Source: Candidatus Saccharimonadota bacterium (lineage in GTDB: Bacteria > Patescibacteriota > Saccharimonadia > Saccharimonadales > JACDFO01). From it: a stretch of 21,303 nt of DNA. The stretch's first letter is position 1, and every line of letters begins with the position of its first letter. The stretch spans positions 1 to 21,303 of the forward strand of contig JACDFO010000012.1 of assembly GCA_013815785.1 (NCBI GenBank), given 5' to 3'. Below, in pieces: positions 15,074-21,303 of the stretch. The notes below the pieces were generated by a model. The model was not told the origin of the DNA and made no database searches. It saw only the letters and a list, made by a program, of their open reading frames with translations. Position numbers and translations under genes: made by a program.

Positions 15074-16138
15074 TTATTTGGCATTCTTTAGGCTAAGTGC
15101 AATTTTTCGGCCTTCAGTGTCGATATCGATAACCTTAAATTTCTTGGTTTCGTTCAGCTGGAATATCTTCTCTGGATCCACACCTTCTTCGTCACTCATC
15201 TCTGATACATGAACAAGAGCCTCAACAGATGAGCTTAGCTGTACAAAAGCACCGAATGGCGTAATGCGCGTAACCTTACCTTCAACCATTGAATCCTTTT
15301 TGAACGCTTTCACTTCATGCAGCCATGGATCTTCTTGCATCTGCTTGAGACTCAAACTGAGGCGGTCTTTATCGATTGCAATGATCTTAGCTTCTACATT
15401 GTCACCATTCTTGATGTAGTCACGAGGATCTTCAACCCTTTCCCAAGAAATCTCAGAAATGTGTATGAGACCTTCAATACCATCAACGTTCACGAATGCA
15501 CCAAAATCTATCACACCAGTTACAACACCCTTGACCACGTCTCCAGCCTTTAGCTCTGAGAAGCGCGCTTGCATATCATCCTTGACTGCTTCTTTCTCTG
15601 AAAATATAAGCTTATTGTCCTTGCGTGAGATATCCAAGATACGAACACGCAAAGTTTTTGCAGTCAGCTGATTAAGTTTTTGCAAAATCTCATCTTTGTC
15701 GGCACCAGATACTCTTGGGTAATGGCCTGCTGCGAGTTGAGATACTGGTAAGAAACCACGGATACCCTGAAGTTCGATTAGTAGTCCACCTCTGTTGGCG
15801 TCATATGGTGAAATCTCGATAATTTCTTGATCTTCGAATGCTGTCTGGAGTTCATCCCATCCACGGTCCTTAACAGCGCGACGCATGCTTAGCAATGCGT
15901 GGCCTTCATCCAGCTCAGGATCGACAACACTTGTGACGATTGCTTGACCTTCTTCGAGTGTCTGGCCATGGCCGATTTCACGGCGCATAACAATACCCAC
16001 ACCGTTGGCTCCAAGATCAATCCAAACTTCGTGCTTTCGAACAGAGCTTACAACGCCTTCGACGACGTCACCTGTTTTCAATTCTTTAATATCGCTGGAC
16101 GCTAGCAATTCGTCCATCGTCAGTGTACTTTTTGACAT
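15074..16138 (-). CDS. rpsA: S1 RNA-binding repeat protein, small-subunit protein bS1-like
   Basis: RNA-binding protein that helps dock mRNA on the 30S subunit. The 354 residues form four S1 (OB-fold) repeats at roughly 20-90, 105-180, 195-265 and 280-352. The third and fourth are most canonical (GDVVKGVVTGVIDFGAFVNV and VEGKVTRITPFGAFVQL). E. coli S1 has six repeats in 557 residues; this four-repeat size is common outside Proteobacteria. The start at 16138 (MSKSTLTMDELL) is preferred over the in-frame ATG at 16147, because GAGGAGG lies about 10 nt before the first and only 1 nt before the second. It has a strong own promoter and is the first gene of the S1-infB unit. A role for S1 is notable here because several genes lack Shine-Dalgarno sites. 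Confidence 0.9.
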   Translation of the reverse strand: MSKSTLTMDELLASSDIKELKTGDVVEGVVSSVRKHEVWIDLGANGVGIVMRREIGHGQTLEEGQAIVTSVVDPELDEGHALLSMRRAVKDRGWDELQTAFEDQEIIEISPYDANRGGLLIELQGIRGFLPVSQLAAGHYPRVSGADKDEILQKLNQLTAKTLRVRILDISRKDNKLIFSEKEAVKDDMQARFSELKAGDVVKGVVTGVIDFGAFVNVDGIEGLIHISEISWERVEDPRDYIKNGDNVEAKIIAIDKDRLSLSLKQMQEDPWLHEVKAFKKDSMVEGKVTRITPFGAFVQLSSSVEALVHVSEMSDEEGVDPEKIFQLNETKKFKVIDIDTEGRKIALSLKNAK

Positions 16139-16204
16139 GTTTATCATGCCTCCTCATATTCTGCGGCAACTCGTAAGTCGTTTGGTCCGGTCAGATTTAC
16201 ACAC

Positions 16205-16233
16205 ATTATATCTGTTACGGACAAGTTTGTAAA
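16205..16233 (-). promoter_or_regulatory. Strong promoter of the S1-infB unit
   Basis: Minus-strand TTTACA (16228-16233), exactly 17 nt, and consensus TATAAT (16205-16210). The leader of about 60 nt ends in GAGGAGG ahead of the S1 start. Confidence 0.8.
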
Positions 16234-16253
16234 GTGTTAGCTTTCTGGGTAAC

Positions 16254-16282
16254 TTTATAGTTTCAACCTTATACCTTATACT
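16254..16282 (+). promoter_or_regulatory. ROK gene promoter, predicted leaderless start
   Basis: TTTATA (16254-16259), 17 nt, then TATACT (16277-16282), ending 7 nt before the ATG at 16290. There is no Shine-Dalgarno. The +1 would fall on or one base before the start codon. Confidence 0.6.
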
Positions 16283-16289
16283 TTGTTTC

Positions 16290-17105
16290 ATGTACGCAAC
16301 TGTTGATATTGGGGGGACTAAGACACTTGTAGCCGTTTTAGATGGCCAACGGAATATTATTGAGCAAGTTAAATTTCCTACACCGAAGCAATATGATGAA
16401 TTTAAAGTAGTTCTGGAACAGAATGTGGCAAAATTTGCTACAAAGAATTTTTTAGCTGGCGGGGTCGGTGTAAGGGGTAATATCGACCGTGAAGGTGGCA
16501 TGTCACTCAAAGACGACGTACTCGACTGGGGTCCTTCGCCGGTGAGGGCAGACTGTGAAAATATTTTTGGCTGCGAGTTCGTTTTAGAGAATGACAGCAA
16601 ACTTGCTGGCTTATCTGAGGCACGACTTGTCAGAGAATTTAAAAAGGTTCTATATATAACGATTAGCACTGGTATAGGTTCAGCGTTTATTATTGATGGC
16701 AGCTTAGATCCGGATACCCTGAACTCAGAGATTGGCAAAGGTGTCTATGAACATAATGGAAAGGTACAGCAGTGGGAAGATTTTGCTTCCGGCAAAGCTA
16801 TAGTTGAGACATATAATAAGAGAGCTAGCGAAATAGAAGACCCAGCAATATGGCGAGAAATCTCGATTAACCTTGCGTTTGGATTAATTGACGCCGCGGT
16901 GGCGTTCACCCCTGATCTTATTATCCTCGGTGGCGGCGTGGGTACCCATTATGCTAAATTTCAGGAGCCGCTCCGCCAAGTGATTGCCGAGCTTAAACCG
17001 GCCGAAATAACTTTTCCTGAAATTCGACAAGCTCAGCACCCCGAAGAAGCTGTTATATACGGATGTTTTGAGTTAGCGAAGGATCTTCTTGGACACGCTA
17101 GCTAG
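16290..17105 (+). CDS. ROK-family sugar kinase-like protein
   Basis: A 271-residue actin-fold kinase of the ROK family, whose members phosphorylate glucose, fructose or N-acetylated sugars. Seen: the phosphate-1 motif VDIGGTKT (5-12), the catalytic region LENDSKLAGLSEA (99-111, D102 as base), the phosphate-2 motif ISTGIGSAF (125-133) and the adenosine motif LIILGGGVG near 215. The sugar-binding ExGH position is EIGK (147-150), and the CxCGxxGC zinc motif that normally follows is absent, so substrate geometry is probably altered. No DNA-binding domain is present. It is divergent from S1, starts 7 nt after a -10 box, and overlaps the next gene by 17 nt. The substrate cannot be told from sequence. 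Confidence 0.85.
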   Translation: MYATVDIGGTKTLVAVLDGQRNIIEQVKFPTPKQYDEFKVVLEQNVAKFATKNFLAGGVGVRGNIDREGGMSLKDDVLDWGPSPVRADCENIFGCEFVLENDSKLAGLSEARLVREFKKVLYITISTGIGSAFIIDGSLDPDTLNSEIGKGVYEHNGKVQQWEDFASGKAIVETYNKRASEIEDPAIWREISINLAFGLIDAAVAFTPDLIILGGGVGTHYAKFQEPLRQVIAELKPAEITFPEIRQAQHPEEAVIYGCFELAKDLLGHAS

Positions 17106-17601
17106 CCAGCTGAACGAATTGCTACCAGATGTAAGTATTGTAGCTGGTGATAGTTTATGTTGGTCACCGTCCGCAAAAAGCATTACCTATCGCACTGGAG
17201 ACACATCTGATGAGAACATCTGGGGATTATTACACGAAGCTGGGCATGCCCGCTTGCAGCACACAAGCTTCCGCTCTGATATGGAGTTATTAGAACTCGA
17301 GGTTGCGGCTTGGGACGAAGCAGTCAAAATTGGAGCTAAAATAGGCTATAAAATTGATTCGGAGCACATTCAGGACTGCCTGGACACTTACCGAGATTGG
17401 TTGCATCAGCGAAGCATGTGTCCACGCTGCGGAATCGTAACGTTCCAAACTACGGAAAGTCAGTACAACTGCTATAACTGCCATAAATCCTGGACTGTCA
17501 GTGCTTCTAGACTATGCCGACCATACAGATTGGCAACAGGCCAAAAGAAAAACCGCCTGGAAACAATATCCCAAACGGTTTTTCAGGCAAAAAGCCGCTA
17601 A
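17089..17601 (+). CDS. Small HExxH metallopeptidase-like protein with C-terminal zinc ribbon
   Basis: A 170-residue protein I cannot assign to a named family. It has a gluzincin-style motif LLHEAGHARLQH (H49, E50, H53), followed about 18 residues later by ELEVAAWDEA, which could supply the third metal ligand, as in ImmA/IrrE-like (DUF955) peptidases. The second part is a CxxC...CxxC ribbon (C111, C114, C128, C131), then a basic tail. No signal peptide or membrane segment is seen, so it is probably cytoplasmic. The start is TTG at 17089 with AGGA a few bases upstream; no early ATG exists. It overlaps the ROK gene end by 17 nt, so the two are probably co-translated. Peptidase activity is inferred from the motif only. 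Confidence 0.72.
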   Translation: MDTLASQLNELLPDVSIVAGDSLCWSPSAKSITYRTGDTSDENIWGLLHEAGHARLQHTSFRSDMELLELEVAAWDEAVKIGAKIGYKIDSEHIQDCLDTYRDWLHQRSMCPRCGIVTFQTTESQYNCYNCHKSWTVSASRLCRPYRLATGQKKNRLETISQTVFQAKSR

Positions 17602-17630
17602 CCACACTTTTCGCACTTGAGTATCAGGGA

Positions 17631-17755
17631 CGTTTCCTCCTTGAGAAACGGACCGAGTTGTATGGGTAATACTACTCGGGAGTATCGCAGAGGAAAAACG
17701 TGCTTGGTGCCAAGAAGCTATCAAAGTTCGAGCTTTGCTCGAAGCTTAGATAGCT
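17631..17755. other. Hairpin-rich gap between convergent genes
   Basis: Three successive foldable elements fill this stretch. First, CGTTTC (17631-17636) pairs with GAAACG (17645-17650) around loop CTCCTTGA. Second, CCGAGT-GTAT pairs with ATAC-ACTCGG at about 17652-17680. Third, a long near-perfect hairpin at 17716-17755 has arms AGCTATC/GATAGCT and TTCGAGC/GCTCGAA with a TTT loop. The last hairpin lies 14 bp beyond the stop of the KGG gene and may end its transcript, though no immediate U-tract follows on either strand. No tRNA, SRP RNA or RNase P signature was recognised. Confidence 0.5.
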
Positions 17756-17769
17756 GTTGCGTTAGGGTG

Positions 17770-17967
17770 TTAGACAGTCTTTTTTGTACGACGACTAATA
17801 CGGCCACCCTTGGCACCAGCAATACGAGCCAACTCGCGGTTTGCAAAGAAACCACCAGTTTTACCCTTTTTACCACCAGCTGCACCGATTTTTGCATAAA
17901 AATCAGCACCGTACTTAGTTTTATTCGTGTTTGCAGCAGCTTTGCCGCCAGCTTTAGTTCCAGCCAT
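17770..17967 (-). CDS. Small KGG-motif Gly/Lys-rich protein
   Basis: A 65-residue, strongly basic protein with repeated glycine-lysine elements: GAAGGKKGKTGGFF (28-41), then RELARIAGAKGGRISRR (44-60). This resembles the KGG/stress-induced repeat proteins and small basic proteins I associate with Patescibacteria genomes (recall). There is no membrane segment. Basic Gly-rich character suggests nucleic-acid binding, but this is inference. The start has GGGAG 8 nt upstream. The gene has its own TTGACA promoter, with an intrinsic terminator between promoter and start, so its expression may be attenuated. A longer open frame on the same strand (17721-17990) is a shadow. Confidence 0.75.
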   Translation of the reverse strand: MAGTKAGGKAAANTNKTKYGADFYAKIGAAGGKKGKTGGFFANRELARIAGAKGGRISRRTKKTV

Positions 17968-18007
17968 TGTAATGACTCCCTGCCCACCACCTTTAATTTA
18001 AAAAGAT

Positions 18008-18049
18008 GAAAACAAAAAGAGGGACGCGCTTTTTACGGCACTACCCTCT
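18008..18049 (-). terminator. Intrinsic terminator inside the KGG gene leader
   Basis: On the minus strand, AGAGGG (18044-18049) pairs with CCCTCT (18018-18023), with an inner GTGC/GCGC pairing, followed by TTTTTGTTTT. It lies downstream of the TTGACA promoter and upstream of the KGG start, so it could either attenuate that gene or end a short RNA of about 65 nt. It would also stop read-through from the upstream membrane-protein gene. Confidence 0.7.
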
Positions 18050-18070
18050 GTTTTATCGCTTCTTTCGAAG

Positions 18071-18107
18071 TTATGCTTATCTTAGCATAACATTTATACT
18101 ATGTCAA
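18071..18107 (-). promoter_or_regulatory. Promoter with overlapping inverted repeat
   Basis: Minus-strand TTGACA (18102-18107, perfect), 17 nt, and TAAGAT (18079-18084). The -10 box lies in the centre of an inverted repeat, TTATGCT/AGCATAA (18071-18090), which is a possible operator. Predicted transcripts start near 18072. Confidence 0.65.
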
Positions 18108-18112
18108 ATACC

Positions 18113-18622
18113 TTATGGTTGTGTCGTGTTCGTAGGTGTTGATTGTTGACTTACCTGAGATAAGGCAAGTATAACCTTACCTATCGAGGGACGATATATG
18201 ACTAAATAAAGGCTTTTGTCTGGGTTTGTGTAGAGAAGAAATACGTCGCCACTTTTTGCATCTTTGTAGAGCGAGTTATCTTTGGAAAGTTGACTAATTT
18301 TTGCATCATCCGGGGTACTCACTACAGGTGTTATTTCGCTTGGAACATCCACGATTTTGCTCACATCATCCTGGTATTTCTGTGTGTCATCTTGGGAATT
18401 TTGGCCGCTTGAAAGCTTATCTACTTTTTTCTCCAGGTCTTTCTTTTGATTCATAAGTGAAAACAGTAGCAAGATTACAGCTAGAAGCACCAGAACAATT
18501 GCCCCTGTAATAATGTTTTTACGAGTCATTAATTGACGAGGATTTTGTGATGTATGTTCAGCAGGAAACGACTGCTGAGCTGCTGACTGGTCAACCGGAA
18601 TTTGTACACGAACTCGCGCCAT
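18113..18622 (-). CDS. Membrane-anchored protein with extracytoplasmic domain, unknown function
   Basis: A 169-residue protein with a short polar N-terminus, positively charged RK just before one hydrophobic helix (about 37-57, IITGAIVLVLLAVILLLFSL), a coiled-coil-like stretch (QKKDLEKKVDKLSSG), and a C-terminal domain containing SLYKDAKSGDVFLLYT and KSLYLVIYRPSIGKVI. The topology suggests N-in, with the C-terminal domain outside the membrane (inference from the charge bias). The LYKDAKxGD...YRPS pattern recurs in small membrane proteins I associate with Patescibacteria (recall). The start has GAGGA about 9 nt upstream. It lies 44 bp after the large surface-protein gene and may be co-transcribed with it, or be read from a weak promoter at 18652-18680 (TTGTGC, 17 nt, TACAAT). 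Confidence 0.7.
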   Translation of the reverse strand: MARVRVQIPVDQSAAQQSFPAEHTSQNPRQLMTRKNIITGAIVLVLLAVILLLFSLMNQKKDLEKKVDKLSSGQNSQDDTQKYQDDVSKIVDVPSEITPVVSTPDDAKISQLSKDNSLYKDAKSGDVFLLYTNPDKSLYLVIYRPSIGKVILALSQVSQQSTPTNTTQP

Positions 18623-18666
18623 TGTTAATATTTCCTCTTTCCTTTTATGCTATTGTATCTCATCTG

Positions 18667-21303
18667 TTACTGCTGCACAAAGGTATTAGGATTATTAACA
18701 CTGATGGCTGTCCATGTAAAGTTGAGGTTTTGGCCGGCCGGCACTGCGAGAACAATATCAAAGCCATCTGCGGTCACATTGTCATAGCTATACTGAGCGA
18801 AACTTGAGCCACCCAAGCCAAGCGTAATGATTGGCGGCTGTGAGTATGGTTTGCTGAATGTTATGTGTACGGATTGAGCACCCGTGTTAATCACTGCATA
18901 GCCGCCAGTGTTGCTGTTAAACGATACATTGCCATTAAATATTACGTCGTCGCTAAAGATGACTGGCCTTACAAAGGTAACCAGACTATTGAACAACGCA
19001 TCGCCGCTAACGGTGAGTGCACCATTAATAAGCGTATCGAAGTCGGCCGTAAGTGTACCAACATGCAAATTACTTAGGTCTATTGGTGTATTGCCATCCA
19101 CCTGGTCTTGGAGAGTAGTTATCTGGTTTTGAAGCTGATCGTAAGAAGCTTGGTCTCCACCAAAGAAGCTGGTGCTAACTATCATCTGTACTTGCCCACT
19201 GCCTGATGTTGCGGCTACACCTATAATTGCGCCTGATCCAACAGCTTTTTTGGCCAAGCCAGGTGTTCCAGATGATGTAAGCGGATCGCCAGTCTGGACA
19301 CTTCCTTCAATATTGACGTTAACACGGCCTGCAGAAGCGACCATAGCTTGTCCATCACTGTTAACCGCTCCAGCTACTACACCAGCTAATCCCTTTTGGA
19401 AAGCTGTTGAGGAACGGTGCAGTAAGCCTTGGTCGTCCACCGTGACAACGTCACCAACACTTACACTTTCGGCCACGCGGTAAGGAGTTGTGACACGTTC
19501 GGTTATAATACTCGTTACATCTATGGTTTGTGCCTTAATGTTGCTAAGAATCGCATCGCCTTGGCCATTTATGTGTTGGGCAAGTTCAATGACTGCTTTC
19601 ATGTTATATATTGCTAATGCGTCGTATCTGACTCTGTAGAAACCGTCCTGTTCATAGACAAGCTCTGGGAATACCTGTGCTAGTTCTTGTGCTATTACAC
19701 CTGTTTGTGCTCTTGTATCACACAAAGTTTTATCGAAGAATTCGTTGCTACAGTCAAAGTCAAAATTAACCAGTCTAATATCGCCAATCTTATCAAGTAC
19801 AGAACCGACATTAGTTATGTTAGTTTTTAGGCGCGCATCAGATATACCAGTAGCGTCAACTGCGCAGTTCCACACGGAGCTTGCATCTACCCATTTCAAT
19901 ATATCATTATTGGCACAGCCCTGAAGTAGCCCTATACCACCAGTGCCCGACTCAAGCCCAGATCCATTACTTGTAGCACCAGCACCGTCACCACTTATAA
20001 AGTCGTTCTGGTCAACAAGGGCTGCGTCCTTGCCATCCAGCCTATTAAACTCGGTTGCATCAACAGTGATTGCGTTTATCACAAACGCTGAACTAGAATT
20101 ACCCGTATATGTTTGCGTATCGAGCGCTGATCCTATAAGGATACTATCGGCCGTAGTATTATTTGTACCAATTCGAATGGTATTCCCAGATGTCCCTAGC
20201 CCTAGTTCGAGTGTTTTTACAGCATTTCCAGAACCTAAACTTATTGTTTCAGCAGAGGCATCGCTACCGATAAGAATACTGCCTGTTGTGCCTGAGTTAA
20301 TAGTAATACCGCTAGCAGTAGCTGAAGCTAACGTCACTGCACCTGCGCCTGTATACGACTGACCGGCAGCAATGCTTACTCCACCGGTATCAGTAGTGAG
20401 GCTGTCTACATTTAAGGTGTCCTGTACATCAACGGTTCCGCTTGCATTAATGACAAATGTAGCCTGGGTTGATGTAATGCTGCTGTTTGCGGCTATAGCG
20501 GCACTGAAAGTTGCACCTGCTCCAGTAAAGGTTGTCGTACTAGCCGTACCGATGGTGCCGCTAGTGGTGATAATGTTCCCAGTGCTTATAGTTCCGAAGC
20601 CACTGGCAATAGAACCAACAGTTAGCGCGCCTGTACCTGTAATACCAGTGTAGCTACCGCTGATATTGGATGAGCCCAGTATGCCTGCTACCTCCGCCGT
20701 AGCCAGGTCTATAGCATTGGTAGTGCTGCCTGAACCAATGAATATGCTTGCTGTTAGAGTATTCGATACATCAGCGTCGGTAATGCTGGCACAGGTTAGG
20801 TTGCCGTTAGCGGCGATGGTAGTAGCGAATTGGTTAGCAGCACAATCCGTTGGATCGGATTGAAGTGCTGTGGCAGCAGCAGCTAGATTTATAGTTATCG
20901 TATTGGGTATGTCTGCATCTAGCAAGCTGGCACAGGTTAGGTTGCCGTTAGCTGCAATCGTGATGGCAAACTGGTTAGCTGAACAATCTGATGGATCTGC
21001 AGCCAAGGCACTTGCCGTTGAAGCATTACCGGTTACCGCTCCTATGAATGTGGTGGCTGTGATAGTGCCGTCAGTAATGATGTTGGTATTAAAGGCACCG
21101 TTAGTGTTACCAAAGTTAATAGTAACGTTTGCGGCACCAAGATCGGCGGCGACACTTGGCAAGTTATTGGCAGCGATGGCCGCACAGGTTAAGTTGCCGT
21201 TAGCGGCGATAGTAGTGGCAAACTGGTTAGCTGAACAATCTGTTGGGTTAGCAGCTAGTGCAGTGGCGGTGCTGGCGTTACCGGTTACGGCACCTACAAA
21301 GGT
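18667..21303 (-). CDS. Large repetitive surface/tail-fibre-like protein with internal S74 chaperone domain (5' end beyond window)
   Basis: Partial: the frame stays open to the window edge, giving 878 visible codons and no start. Residue numbers here count from the codon at 21162. The N-terminal part is low-complexity beta-type sequence rich in Thr, Gly, Ser, Ala and Asn, with three copies of a Cys-containing repeat. A peptidase S74/intramolecular chaperone domain spans about 441-530: it opens with SDARLKTNI (S441, K446) and continues with TGVIAQELAQVFPELV and VRYDALAIYNMKAVIEL. In phage tail spikes this domain trimerises the fibre and cleaves itself off at the serine. Here about 390 residues follow, with a GLAGVVAG..GQAMVASAGRV beta region, a short coiled coil (YDQLQNQITTLQDQV) and a terminal beta domain. 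Probably a secreted adhesin or fibre. The stop is TAA. Confidence 0.85.
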   Translation of the reverse strand, partial: TFVGAVTGNASTATALAANPTDCSANQFATTIAANGNLTCAAIAANNLPSVAADLGAANVTINFGNTNGAFNTNIITDGTITATTFIGAVTGNASTASALAADPSDCSANQFAITIAANGNLTCASLLDADIPNTITINLAAAATALQSDPTDCAANQFATTIAANGNLTCASITDADVSNTLTASIFIGSGSTTNAIDLATAEVAGILGSSNISGSYTGITGTGALTVGSIASGFGTISTGNIITTSGTIGTASTTTFTGAGATFSAAIAANSSITSTQATFVINASGTVDVQDTLNVDSLTTDTGGVSIAAGQSYTGAGAVTLASATASGITINSGTTGSILIGSDASAETISLGSGNAVKTLELGLGTSGNTIRIGTNNTTADSILIGSALDTQTYTGNSSSAFVINAITVDATEFNRLDGKDAALVDQNDFISGDGAGATSNGSGLESGTGGIGLLQGCANNDILKWVDASSVWNCAVDATGISDARLKTNITNVGSVLDKIGDIRLVNFDFDCSNEFFDKTLCDTRAQTGVIAQELAQVFPELVYEQDGFYRVRYDALAIYNMKAVIELAQHINGQGDAILSNIKAQTIDVTSIITERVTTPYRVAESVSVGDVVTVDDQGLLHRSSTAFQKGLAGVVAGAVNSDGQAMVASAGRVNVNIEGSVQTGDPLTSSGTPGLAKKAVGSGAIIGVAATSGSGQVQMIVSTSFFGGDQASYDQLQNQITTLQDQVDGNTPIDLSNLHVGTLTADFDTLINGALTVSGDALFNSLVTFVRPVIFSDDVIFNGNVSFNSNTGGYAVINTGAQSVHITFSKPYSQPPIITLGLGGSSFAQYSYDNVTADGFDIVLAVPAGQNLNFTWTAISVNNPNTFVQQ
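20789..20872 (-). repeat. Surface-protein internal repeat, copy 1
   Basis: About 84 bp encoding the pattern ALQSDPTDCAANQFATTIAA followed by NGNLTCA. It is the copy nearest the C-terminus of three copies in the large S74 protein gene. Confidence 0.8.
20930..21013 (-). repeat. Surface-protein internal repeat, copy 2
   Basis: About 84 bp encoding ALAADPSDCSANQFAITIAA followed by NGNLTCA. It starts 141 bp from copy 1. Confidence 0.8.
21182..21265 (-). repeat. Surface-protein internal repeat, copy 3
   Basis: About 84 bp encoding ALAANPTDCSANQFATTIAA followed by NGNLTCA. It starts 252 bp from copy 2, with a different intervening segment. More copies may lie beyond the window. Confidence 0.8.

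Noticed and set aside
17547..17588. Terminator or pseudoknot in the 3' end of the zinc-ribbon gene (GAAAAACCG with CGGTTTTTC; GCCTG with CAGGC)
   Set aside because: The loop is about 20 nt, the T-run is part of the stem, and the two pairings are offset. It may be chance in A-rich coding sequence.
17602..17769. tRNA, SRP RNA or RNase P RNA in the gap
   Set aside because: No cloverleaf, no SRP tetraloop region and no RNase P conserved segments could be found, only hairpins.
17721..17990. 89-residue minus-strand frame overlapping the KGG gene
   Set aside because: It is a frame-shifted shadow of the KGG gene, with a repetitive Leu/Val composition and no suitable start signal.
20789..21265. CRISPR array
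   Set aside because: The repeats are long, imperfect, unevenly spaced and in frame within a coding sequence; they are protein repeats.
1..21303. Alternative genetic code (UGA as glycine, as in some CPR lineages)
   Set aside because: The nrdJ and yqeY genes end naturally at TGA at family-typical positions and no core gene needs TGA read-through.

Overview
The window carries a dense set of short, mostly housekeeping bacterial genes that use the standard genetic code. It most likely comes from a reduced-genome Patescibacteria/CPR bacterium, with Candidatus Saccharibacteria as my best guess. This is inferred from compact versions of core proteins (IF-2 of 585 aa, S1 of 354 aa with four repeats, adenylate kinase of 178 aa without a LID insertion), a ROK kinase lacking the usual zinc cysteines, a small glycine/lysine-rich KGG-type protein, a large S74-type surface protein, and several genes whose promoters place the transcript start almost on the start codon. 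TGA is used as a stop and no recoding is needed.

Layout: bases 6-8409 are all on the minus strand. Read in transcription order they are rpsU (S21), an intrinsic terminator, yqeY-adk-map, ftsA-ftsZ, then nrdR-nrdJ. The nrd pair is a regulatory unit: two NrdR-box-like sites 32 bp apart lie over a promoter upstream of nrdR, and the nrdR-nrdJ gap can fold into an elaborate RNA structure. Bases 8476-8883 hold a small winged-helix regulator gene and a divergent promoter region with palindromes. Bases 8884-12356 on the plus strand are priA-def-fmt. Bases 12361-16138 on the minus strand are S1-infB followed by two short unknown genes, one with a C-terminal membrane segment. Bases 16290-17601 on the plus strand are a ROK-family kinase overlapping a small HExxH/zinc-ribbon protein. 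Bases 17602-21303 hold a structured intergenic stretch, the KGG protein with its own promoter and an intrinsic terminator inside the leader, a membrane-anchored protein, and the 3' part of a very large repetitive surface or tail-fibre-like protein with an internal S74 chaperone domain. That last gene runs off the window.

The genes cover DNA precursor supply (NrdJ/NrdR, Adk), division (FtsA/FtsZ), replication restart (PriA), translation initiation and N-terminal processing (S1, IF-2, S21, Fmt, Def, Map), and cell-surface functions at the right end. The points most worth a second look are the nrdJ leader RNA, the recurring leaderless promoters (ftsA, priA, the ROK gene, nearly rpsU and def), the promoter-terminator unit ahead of the KGG gene, the hairpin-rich gap that exposes an anti-Shine-Dalgarno loop, and the internally placed S74 domain.
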